Positions 1 through 5,120 of a stretch of DNA of 6,498 bases are shown one piece after another. Position numbers and translations under genes: made by a program. The stretch is from JAMXLO01 sp041487355 (lineage in GTDB: Bacteria > Pseudomonadota > Alphaproteobacteria > Acetobacterales > Acetobacteraceae), in NCBI GenBank assembly GCA_041487355.1, contig JBGPND010000259.1, forward strand, positions 1-6,498, given 5' to 3'. Position 1 is the stretch's first letter; every line of letters starts with the position of its first letter. The notes beneath the pieces are model-generated. The model ran no database searches and was not told the origin of the DNA. It saw only the letters and a program-made list of their open reading frames with translations.

Positions 1-50
1 CACCGGCATCGCGAAAGAAGCAGATGCAAGCTGCGACAAAGCCCGTGGGG

Positions 51-73
51 ATGGCCGGGTCAAGCCCGGCCAT
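51..73. repeat. Dispersed-type inverted repeat (9-bp arms, 5-nt loop)
   Basis: The arms ATGGCCGGG (51-59) and CCCGGCCAT (65-73) are perfect inverted complements separated by TCAAG. Read in one plus frame the site gives GMAGSSPAMT and in a minus frame MAGLDPAI. These short peptides are familiar from many spurious alphaproteobacterial hypothetical proteins, because this palindrome is a widespread intergenic repeat in that class. Neither side has a T-run, so it is not a convincing intrinsic terminator. Copy number in this genome cannot be seen from one window. Confidence 0.6.
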
Positions 74-298
74 GACGGCGGTACGCAGCGCCAGTGCGAC
101 CGGACAGAGAGTCAATGTTTTCAGTGCTTGGTATTAGACCTCACTGAGAATTGCCGTGATGCTCACTGAGAACGCCCACGCCTCCCTGTGGGCTTTCAGC
201 GCCTCATCGCCTTGGTAGGGGCGCCCAAGATGTCTCGTAGGCCAAGGCAAACGGATGCGTGATTGATAATCCACCCGCAGAGCGACAGGTTCCGTTCG
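74..298. other. Non-coding or decayed stretch, no gene recognised
   Basis: No reading frame here has both a supported start and a recognisable product on either strand. One minus-strand frame is open for about 40 codons (stop near 203) and reads VLVWSDERNLSLCGWIINHA, but I could not assign it to a family and it has no clear ribosome binding site. The stretch carries the 11-bp direct repeat at 140-172. It most likely belongs to a decayed mobile element that interrupts the toxin gene to its right. That is inference from position, not from any transposase sequence. Confidence 0.4.
140..172. repeat. Two 11-bp direct repeats spaced 22 bp
   Basis: CTCACTGAGAA occurs at 140-150 and again at 162-172, with the same phase two helical turns apart. 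The core CTCA-C-TGAG is itself an odd palindrome, so each copy could be a protein-binding half-site pair on the same DNA face. Multiple short terminal repeats of this kind are known at the ends of IS21-family elements, where the transposase binds. An operator is the alternative. No transposase gene is visible to decide. Confidence 0.55.
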
Positions 299-409
299 TC
301 AGACCAAACCAGCACACCCACCTCGCCAACTTAGGACACTGATGGGGAAATCAGGACAGAACCCATAGACAAGCACGTTCGTGTCGAGGGAGACCGGATC
401 AGCGGCCAT
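299..409 (-). pseudogene. VapC-like PIN-domain toxin, 5' fragment
   Basis: Starting at ATG 409-407 the frame reads MAADPVSLDTNVLVYG. LDTNVLVY is the classic first strand of a PIN-domain ribonuclease of the VapC type and carries the first metal-binding aspartate, here residue 9 (D9). After codon 16 the frame continues for 20 unrelated residues to a stop at 301-299, so the remaining roughly 110 residues and the other catalytic acids are missing. The start codon lies inside the end of the preceding antitoxin frame, an 11-nt overlap typical of translationally coupled toxin-antitoxin pairs. VapC enzymes cleave RNA, often tRNA. This fragment cannot be active. The break coincides with insertion-sequence-like repeats at 332-361. 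Confidence 0.6.
332..361 (-). mobile_element. Putative insertion-sequence end or remnant inside vapC
   Basis: On the minus strand the PIN-domain reading frame stops making sense after TAT GGG (367-362), and the following sequence starts TTCTGTCCTGATTTCCCC. AGGACA occurs twice on the plus strand 20 bp apart (333-338 and 353-358), and CTGAT/ATCAG (339-343, 350-354) form an inverted repeat between them. Paired short repeats directly at a gene break are what an insertion-sequence end looks like. No target-site duplication or transposase could be verified in the window, so the element type is open. Confidence 0.3.
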
Positions 410-596
410 CGTCGCCGTACATGTCCTCACGACCGAGCGAAATGCTGCCGTCCCACGGGGTGTCATGGACTGGCATGTCAGCGAGGCGGAAACGGTTCAA
501 TGCGGGCCTGGAAGCAACCGCAATGACCGCTTCGTGCTCGCCGGGGGGCAGCTCCTCGGGAGCGGTGCCGGAAAGTTCATGATGTCGCCTGGACAT
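399..596 (-). CDS. VapB-like antitoxin, probably 5'-truncated
   Basis: A 65-residue frame with ATG at 596-594 and TGA at 401-399. It contains HHELSGTAPEELPPGEHEAV, which resembles the N-terminal beta-strand region of small antitoxins, and ends in ISLGREDMYGDDGR, a tail I associate with antitoxins encoded directly ahead of PIN toxins. A PIN toxin start does overlap its last codons (ATG 409-407), which strongly supports the assignment. The family is usually some 10-20 residues longer. No Shine-Dalgarno precedes the ATG, and the same frame is open upstream without any other start codon, so the true 5' end is probably lost. It lies 88 nt after the DUF3800 stop on the same strand. Whether it is still expressed is unknown. 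Confidence 0.5.
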   Translation of the reverse strand: MSRRHHELSGTAPEELPPGEHEAVIAVASRPALNRFRLADMPVHDTPWDGSISLGREDMYGDDGR

Positions 597-640
597 TGCG
601 ACGGGGACGGGCGAGTCGGCAAGGCTGATCCTGCCGGGTT

Positions 641-670
641 GCTCGCCTGTGGGAGAAGAGACGGGCGAGC
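641..670 (-). terminator. Hairpin after the DUF3800 stop, possible weak terminator
   Basis: GCTCGCCTGT (641-650) and ACGGGCGAGC (661-670) pair over ten positions with one mismatch around a 10-nt loop. The hairpin begins 14 nt downstream of the stop at 685-687 in the direction of transcription. It is not followed by a T-run (the next bases on the minus strand are AACCCGG), so factor-independent termination is doubtful. GACGGGCGAG also occurs as a direct repeat at 606-615 and 660-669. Confidence 0.3.
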
Positions 671-684
671 TGACGCGTGTAAAC

Positions 685-1587
685 CTAAATCAAATCGAAA
701 ATCTTGTCATGATCCTTGCCCCAAACGAGTTCGCCGATTGGCCAGCCTGCTACGCTCGGCCCGTTGTTCAGATTCGCGACAGGCGGCAGCATCGAGAGGT
801 GCCGCCAAAGCGAATTTGCCACGACGTCCACGGCAAAAATCAGCGGGTCGTCCTTGCCGACTACCGAAATCCGCCCCAGCCACCTGCTATCCAGCCGAAA
901 TGGTGCGCTAGCGCTCATTATGATGCCACCCGAAACTCTCTCCTGTTTGTCAGGATCCCAGCCGTGCACAGGGGTTTGGTTCCGGGCTGTGTTCCGCGTC
1001 GCCTCCAGGGCCTTCTCGTACCGGTCGGCGATAACTGCATCGACTTCGTCGAACATGACGTCGACCCTAATCCGGTTCTCCTGCTCCGCGAACGTGTCGA
1101 GCATCAGAGCAAGGTTGATCATCAAATCATCCTCGATCCGATCATCGCTCGGTCGATTGCTGCCAACGATCTTCACGCTTGAAAGCTGCAGGGCCTTAGC
1201 ATCAAGGCGAAGTCTCTCCTGGTTCTCATGCATTAGTCTGGCCAAGCGAGCACGTCGTGCGACGTAAATTACGATCACTCGCATGGCATGCATCTTTGAA
1301 ATTAGCTCCTCGCGAACCTGTTCAGCAACGACGCGCCAACTCTCGTTACCCGTCTTGAATGCCTCAGTTATGTGAAGTTTCGCTCCCTGAGGTGCAGCAG
1401 CTTTGAACCGAGCAAACAACGGGGCAAATTGCTGACGGACGGCGTCGAGGTGTTCCACCGGGATCGGCAACGAGCACAACACGCTAATCTTCTCGTCCTG
1501 GGCGGGAGTGAGATTACGTACTGGCCCCCGCTCTCCCACCTCGTCGGTGAAGGCGAGCAGGTCCGCAGGTGGCTCTTGCTTGGCCAT
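685..1587 (-). CDS. DUF3800-like protein, internal start within the murJ frame
   Basis: A 300-residue protein from ATG 1587-1585 to TAG 687-685, in the same frame as murJ. It resembles DUF3800, a family of unknown function often found on mobile islands. The visible signature is LLAFTDEVGERG near the N-terminus (D15, E16, where the family has DESG), KLHITEAF (70-77), IRVDVMFDE (173-181) and LIFAVDVVANSLWRHL (249-264, comparable to the family's C-terminal ADlvAn helix). All these landmarks are present in order, so the domain is full length. TGAGG stands 5 nt before the ATG, a good ribosome binding site, which favours an independent gene. The lack of any stop upstream means it can also be made as the tail of MurJ. 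Composition is lower in GC than murJ (47% and 55% in two consecutive 60-base lines, 1,201-1,320), suggesting transfer. No membrane segment or signal peptide is seen. I assign no enzymatic activity. Confidence 0.65.
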   Translation of the reverse strand: MAKQEPPADLLAFTDEVGERGPVRNLTPAQDEKISVLCSLPIPVEHLDAVRQQFAPLFARFKAAAPQGAKLHITEAFKTGNESWRVVAEQVREELISKMHAMRVIVIYVARRARLARLMHENQERLRLDAKALQLSSVKIVGSNRPSDDRIEDDLMINLALMLDTFAEQENRIRVDVMFDEVDAVIADRYEKALEATRNTARNQTPVHGWDPDKQERVSGGIIMSASAPFRLDSRWLGRISVVGKDDPLIFAVDVVANSLWRHLSMLPPVANLNNGPSVAGWPIGELVWGKDHDKIFDLI

Positions 1588-3195
1588 GACAGCCTCAGTG
1601 TGGACCGGAATGACAGGCCGGGCGCCTACCCCTGCCTCTTGCGCGTGTCCGCCCCATCGCATCCTTCGCCCGACCATCCTGCCGAGCGCCCGCCAATCGC
1701 CCGCGCCGAAAACCACCGCCGCCGCGCCGTACGCCACCAGCCCCGTCCCAACCAGCACTACCAGAGCGCCTACCCGCGCCACCCCATGCAGCGGCGTCGC
1801 GAACAGCACATGCTGCGCCAGCGCCAGCGCCACGCCCATCGCGCCGGTCGCCAGCAGCATCCGCAGCGCCCGCCGCCGCAGTTGCGCGTCCAGCCGCAGC
1901 AGGCCGCGCCGCGCCAGCACCACGCCGAGCCCGCCCACGTTGAACATCGCCGCCAGGCTGGTCGCCAGCGCCGGACCGATGTGCTGCAGCGGCACCATGA
2001 AGGCGACATTCAGCGCCAGGTTCAGCACCACCGCCGCGATGCCGATCTTCACCGGCGTCGCCGTGTCGCCGCGCGCGAAGAAGCCGGGCGCCAGCACCTT
2101 CACCAGCACGAAGGCAGGCAGCCCCACCGCATAGGCGGCGAGCGACTGGGCCGACAGGCGCGCGCTCTCGGCATCGAACGCACCCCGGCCGAACAGCACC
2201 CACATCACCGGATAGGCGCTCACGATCAGCGCCAGCGCCGCCGGTAAGGTGAGGAACAGCGCGTATTCGATCGCCCGGTTCAGCGTGCCCAGCGCCGCCT
2301 CCCCCTCGCCGGCGCGCACCTGGCGCGACAGCAGCGGCAGCAGCGCGGTGCCCACCGCGGTGCCGATCACGCCGAGCGGCAGTTGCTGCACCCGGTCGGC
2401 GTAGTAGAGCAGCGACACCGTTCCGGCCGGCAGCAGGCTGGCGATGATCACATCGATCGTCAGGTTGAGCTGGGTCACGCCGGCGCCGACCAGGCCGGGC
2501 AGCATGCGCCGCATCAGCGTGCGTATCCGCGGTGTGAGCCTCGGGCGCGGCAGTGCCAGCGGCATGTCGGCCCGCCGTGACGCCCACAGCAGCAGCGCCA
2601 ACTGCGCCACGCCCGACGCGGTCACACCCCATGACAGCGCGTGGCCCGCCGTCGGCACGTAGGGCGTCAGCCACAGCATGCAGGCGATCGAGATCACGTT
2701 GAACAGGACGTAGGAGGCGGAGGCGGCGGTGAACCGCTCGAGCCCGTTCAGCACGCCCGACACCAGCGCGGCCAGGCAGATCAGCAGCAGATAGGGGAAG
2801 GTGATGCGCGACAGGTCCACCGCGAGCGCGAATTTCTCCGGGATCGCCGCGAAGCCGGGCGCCAGCACCGCCATCATCTGCGGCATGAAGACCTCGCCCA
2901 CGACGGTCAGCGCGCCGAGCCAGAAGGTCATCACCGCGAAGGCCTCGGTGGCGAACTGCCGCGCGGCCTGCGGCCCCTCCGCGGCGAGCAGGCCGGAGAA
3001 TTCGGGGACGAAGGCGGCGTTGAAGGCGCCCTCGCCAAACAGGCGGCGGAACAGGTTGGGCAGCTTCAGCGCGACGAAGAAGGCGTCGGCGATCGGCCCG
3101 GCGCCAAGCATCGCTGCGATCAGGATGTCGCGCGCGAAGCCAAGCACGCGGCTTGCCATGGTCCAGCCGCCGACCGTCAGGACGCCTCGGAGCAT
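685..3195 (-). CDS. murJ: Lipid II flippase MurJ, read in frame into a DUF3800 domain
   Basis: MurJ moves undecaprenyl-linked lipid II across the inner membrane for peptidoglycan synthesis. The start ATG at 3195-3193 gives the usual family N-terminus MLRGVLTVGGWTMASRVLGF; upstream in-frame sequence is only repeat DNA. Visible motifs are RVLGFARD (16-23), ADAFF (36-40), PNLFRRLFGEGAFNAAFVP (46-64) and YYADRVQQLPLG (265-275). They supply the counterparts of E. coli R18, R24, D39, R52 and R270 (here R16, R22, D37, R50/R51, R268). Hydrophobic segments continue to about residue 495, as expected for 14 membrane helices, and family homology ends near residue 512. No stop follows. After a linker of about 24 residues the frame enters a 300-residue DUF3800-like protein at residue 537, giving 836 residues instead of about 510-540. 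Both MurJ ends are cytoplasmic, so the extension is topologically possible. Either a true fusion is made, or the extension is a passive result of insertion at the murJ 3' end. No convincing Shine-Dalgarno lies at the usual distance. gpsA is 151 nt upstream on the same strand. Confidence 0.88.
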   Translation of the reverse strand: MLRGVLTVGGWTMASRVLGFARDILIAAMLGAGPIADAFFVALKLPNLFRRLFGEGAFNAAFVPEFSGLLAAEGPQAARQFATEAFAVMTFWLGALTVVGEVFMPQMMAVLAPGFAAIPEKFALAVDLSRITFPYLLLICLAALVSGVLNGLERFTAASASYVLFNVISIACMLWLTPYVPTAGHALSWGVTASGVAQLALLLWASRRADMPLALPRPRLTPRIRTLMRRMLPGLVGAGVTQLNLTIDVIIASLLPAGTVSLLYYADRVQQLPLGVIGTAVGTALLPLLSRQVRAGEGEAALGTLNRAIEYALFLTLPAALALIVSAYPVMWVLFGRGAFDAESARLSAQSLAAYAVGLPAFVLVKVLAPGFFARGDTATPVKIGIAAVVLNLALNVAFMVPLQHIGPALATSLAAMFNVGGLGVVLARRGLLRLDAQLRRRALRMLLATGAMGVALALAQHVLFATPLHGVARVGALVVLVGTGLVAYGAAAVVFGAGDWRALGRMVGRRMRWGGHAQEAGVGARPVIPVHTEAVMAKQEPPADLLAFTDEVGERGPVRNLTPAQDEKISVLCSLPIPVEHLDAVRQQFAPLFARFKAAAPQGAKLHITEAFKTGNESWRVVAEQVREELISKMHAMRVIVIYVARRARLARLMHENQERLRLDAKALQLSSVKIVGSNRPSDDRIEDDLMINLALMLDTFAEQENRIRVDVMFDEVDAVIADRYEKALEATRNTARNQTPVHGWDPDKQERVSGGIIMSASAPFRLDSRWLGRISVVGKDDPLIFAVDVVANSLWRHLSMLPPVANLNNGPSVAGWPIGELVWGKDHDKIFDLI
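1593..1597 (-). promoter_or_regulatory. Shine-Dalgarno for an internal DUF3800 start
   Basis: The minus strand reads TGAGG then CTGTC then ATG. The 5-nt spacing is near optimal. This site is the main reason to think the DUF3800 protein can be translated by itself as well as by read-through from murJ. An out-of-frame TGA lies in the same bases and would end a frameshifted murJ frame exactly here. Confidence 0.5.
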
Positions 3196-3210
3196 GCGGC
3201 GGTCTATGCG

Positions 3211-3303
3211 GCACCCCCTCCCCAACCCTCCCCCGCCAACGCGGGAGAGGGGGCGCTGAACCCCCTCTCCCGCGTTGGCGGGGGAGGGTTGGGGAGGGGG
3301 TGC
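3211..3303. repeat. Perfect 43-bp-arm palindromic repeat with G-quadruplex motif
   Basis: Arms 3211-3253 and 3261-3303 are exact reverse complements over 43 bases, with the 7-nt loop CGCTGAA. The arms are alternating C- and G-runs. The 3' arm holds GGGGG-A-GGG-TT-GGGG-A-GGGGG at 3280-3300, a strong G-quadruplex pattern; the same pattern lies on the minus strand at 3214-3234. Translated, such repeats give PPLPNPPPPTRERG-like peptides, known from high-GC proteobacteria as a dispersed intergenic repeat. It sits between gpsA and murJ, ending 15 nt before the murJ start codon, so it is part of the murJ leader. There is no T-run on either side. Confidence 0.9.
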
Positions 3304-3346
3304 ATGGTCAGCACAGAACTGCTGTAGCTCATCACGCCGCGTCGCG

Positions 3347-4309
3347 TCATTCGTCCCGCCGCGGCCGGGCCAGCAGCCGGGCGATCGCTTCGGCCAATGT
3401 GGTACGGCCGGCGAGCAATTCGGCAACGGCGGTACAGATCGGCATATCGACCCCGGCAGCCCGGGCCACCAGGGCGGGTGCCGTGCCGACGCCTTCGGTG
3501 ACGGCGCTGCGGGCCGCCAGGACATCGGCCAGGCGCTCGCCGCGCCCCAGTGCCAGCCCGAGACTGTAGTTGCGGCTGGCGGGGCCCGTGCAGGTCAGCA
3601 GCAGGTCGCCGAGGCCGGACAGGCCCATGACGGTGTCCGCGCGTCCTCCCAGCGCGACGGCGAGGCGGGCGAGTTCGGCCAGGCCGCGGGTGATCAGGGC
3701 GGCGCGGGCGTTCTCGCCGAGGCCGGCACCGATCACCGCCCCAGCCGCGATGGCAATCACGTTCTTCGCCGCGCCACCGACCTGCGCCCCGACTGGATCG
3801 TCGTTGCCGTAGAGACGGAAGGACGGCGTGGCGAGCAGGGCGGTGATCCTGTCGCGCAGCACGGCATCAGCGGCGGCGATCACCGAAGCGGCGGGGAGGC
3901 CGGCGGCGATCTCGTGCGCGAAGTTCGGCCCTGTCAGCACCGCGGCCGGGGCACCGGGCCGCAGTTCCGCCACCACTTCCAGGGGCAGGCGCAGCGTGCC
4001 GGTCTCGACGCCCTTGACGCAGACGACAAGCGGCGCGGGGGGTGTCGGCAGGCGTTCCAGCACGCGCCGCAGATGCTGCATCGGCACCGCCAGCAAGGCG
4101 GCGTCGGCGGCAGCGGGCGGCGCTTCGACGACCTGCACCGCGTCAGGCAGGCGCTGGCCCGGCAGGCGCGGGTTCTCGCGGCTCGCGGCGATGGCCTGCG
4201 CGCGTGCCGGATCGCGTGCCCACAGGGTCACTTCGTTGCCGGCCCGTGCCGCCTGGATGGCAAGCGCGGTGCCCCACGCACCGGCGCCGATCACCGCGAC
4301 GCTACTCAT
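3347..4309 (-). CDS. gpsA: NAD(P)+ glycerol-3-phosphate dehydrogenase
   Basis: GpsA is a cytoplasmic enzyme that reduces dihydroxyacetone phosphate to sn-glycerol 3-phosphate, the backbone of phospholipids. The 320-residue product has the family's usual length. VIGAGAWGTALA (6-17) is the Rossmann nucleotide-binding loop, VKGVE (98-102) carries the conserved active-site region lysine, GPNFAHEIA (127-135) follows, GAAKNVIAI (179-187) holds the catalytic lysine K182, and GLSGLGDLLLTCTGPASRN (229-247) contains the substrate and cofactor residues R246 and N247. I chose ATG 4309-4307 because the glycine loop then begins at residue 6, as in homologues. A GTG 30 nt upstream is possible but would add MKARRSPGSP, inside rlmJ. 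The start overlaps the rlmJ stop by 8 nt, indicating translational coupling in the tsaD-rlmJ-gpsA operon. Nothing looks defective. Confidence 0.96.
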   Translation of the reverse strand: MSSVAVIGAGAWGTALAIQAARAGNEVTLWARDPARAQAIAASRENPRLPGQRLPDAVQVVEAPPAAADAALLAVPMQHLRRVLERLPTPPAPLVVCVKGVETGTLRLPLEVVAELRPGAPAAVLTGPNFAHEIAAGLPAASVIAAADAVLRDRITALLATPSFRLYGNDDPVGAQVGGAAKNVIAIAAGAVIGAGLGENARAALITRGLAELARLAVALGGRADTVMGLSGLGDLLLTCTGPASRNYSLGLALGRGERLADVLAARSAVTEGVGTAPALVARAAGVDMPICTAVAELLAGRTTLAEAIARLLARPRRDE

Positions 4310-5120
4310 CGGCGATCCGGGTGATCGTCGCGCCTTCACCGGCTTCGCGATTGCCCAGGCGATCCAGCAACGCAGTCAGGATCGGCGGCACTTCCTGTTC
4401 GTAGCGGAACGGTGGGTTGATCAGCAGCATGCCGCAGCCGTTCAGTCGAACCGGATCGACCGGCTCCCGCAGGCAAAGCTCGGCGGCGACGATGTCGCGC
4501 ATGCCGGCATCCCGCAACTGAGCGAGGAAGCCACGCACCGGGGCGCGATGCTTGATCGGATACCAGGCGGCGAACACGCCGGTGCGGAGGCGGGCGTATC
4601 CCTTGGCGAGGCCGGCGGCGAGTTCGGCGAACTCCTGTGGGTCCTCGAACGGCGGATCGATCAGGATCAGGCCGCGGCGTTCCTTCGGCGGCAGCAAGGC
4701 GCCCAGCGCCTCCCAGGCGTCGCGGTGGTGGACGGAGACCTGGCGATCACGGGCGAAGTTGTGGCGCAGCTCGGCCGCGTCTTCGGGGTGCAGTTCGCAG
4801 CAGACCAGGCGGTCATCGGGACGCAGCAGGGCACGGATCAGCGCAGGCGAGCCGGGATAGAGGCCGAGCTGGCGCACCAGTCCGACATAGTCGGCCAGCG
4901 GCTGCGGGGGTTCCTGCAGGAGGAGGTCGATGCCGGCGCGCCACTCGCCGGTGCGCTGGGCAGGGCCGGCATTGAGGTCGTAGCCGCCGGCGCCGGCATG
5001 CGTATCCAGCACGAACAGCGGCGCCGGCTTGCGTTGCAGCGCACGCAGCAGCCACACCGGCACCGCGTGCTTCACGCAGTCGGCGAAGTTGCCGGCATGG
5101 AAGGCGTGGCGGTAGTTCAT
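4302..5120 (-). CDS. rlmJ: 23S rRNA (adenine-2030-N6)-methyltransferase RlmJ
   Basis: RlmJ uses S-adenosylmethionine to methylate A2030 of 23S rRNA. The 272-residue product aligns along the whole E. coli protein (280 residues). NYRHAFHAGNFADCVKH (2-18) is the hallmark N-terminus, DTHAGAG (39-45) is the SAM-binding motif I, YPGSP (88-92) and ELHP (109-112) follow, LILIDPPFE (151-159) is catalytic motif IV, and AAWYPIK (184-190) and LINPPF (233-238) complete the core. Motif IV is DPPF where E. coli has DPPY, a conservative change within the N6-adenine methyltransferase pattern. The ATG at 5120-5118 overlaps the tsaD stop in an ATGA arrangement. The TAG at 4304-4302 lies inside the gpsA start. 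A much longer upstream extension of this frame runs antisense to no gene but inside tsaD, and is not coding. Confidence 0.95.
   Translation of the reverse strand: MNYRHAFHAGNFADCVKHAVPVWLLRALQRKPAPLFVLDTHAGAGGYDLNAGPAQRTGEWRAGIDLLLQEPPQPLADYVGLVRQLGLYPGSPALIRALLRPDDRLVCCELHPEDAAELRHNFARDRQVSVHHRDAWEALGALLPPKERRGLILIDPPFEDPQEFAELAAGLAKGYARLRTGVFAAWYPIKHRAPVRGFLAQLRDAGMRDIVAAELCLREPVDPVRLNGCGMLLINPPFRYEQEVPPILTALLDRLGNREAGEGATITRIADE

Noticed and set aside
381..1267. Several plus-strand frames of 176-183 codons across the DUF3800 and antitoxin region
   Set aside because: They overlap each other and run antisense to frames with recognisable motifs. None has a recognisable domain or a ribosome binding site.
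1595..3214. 539-codon minus-strand frame overlapping murJ in another phase
   Set aside because: The translation is Arg/Gly/Ala-rich without family motifs, while the overlapping frame encodes textbook MurJ motifs along its length.
3211..3303. Reading the 43-bp palindrome as an intrinsic terminator or a CRISPR unit
   Set aside because: Neither side carries a T-run, and there is a single palindrome rather than repeats alternating with unique spacers.
3196..3525. Upstream extension of murJ to a start codon at 3525
   Set aside because: The extra 110 residues are translated from the palindromic repeat and the 3' end of gpsA, and family homology begins at the ATG at 3195.
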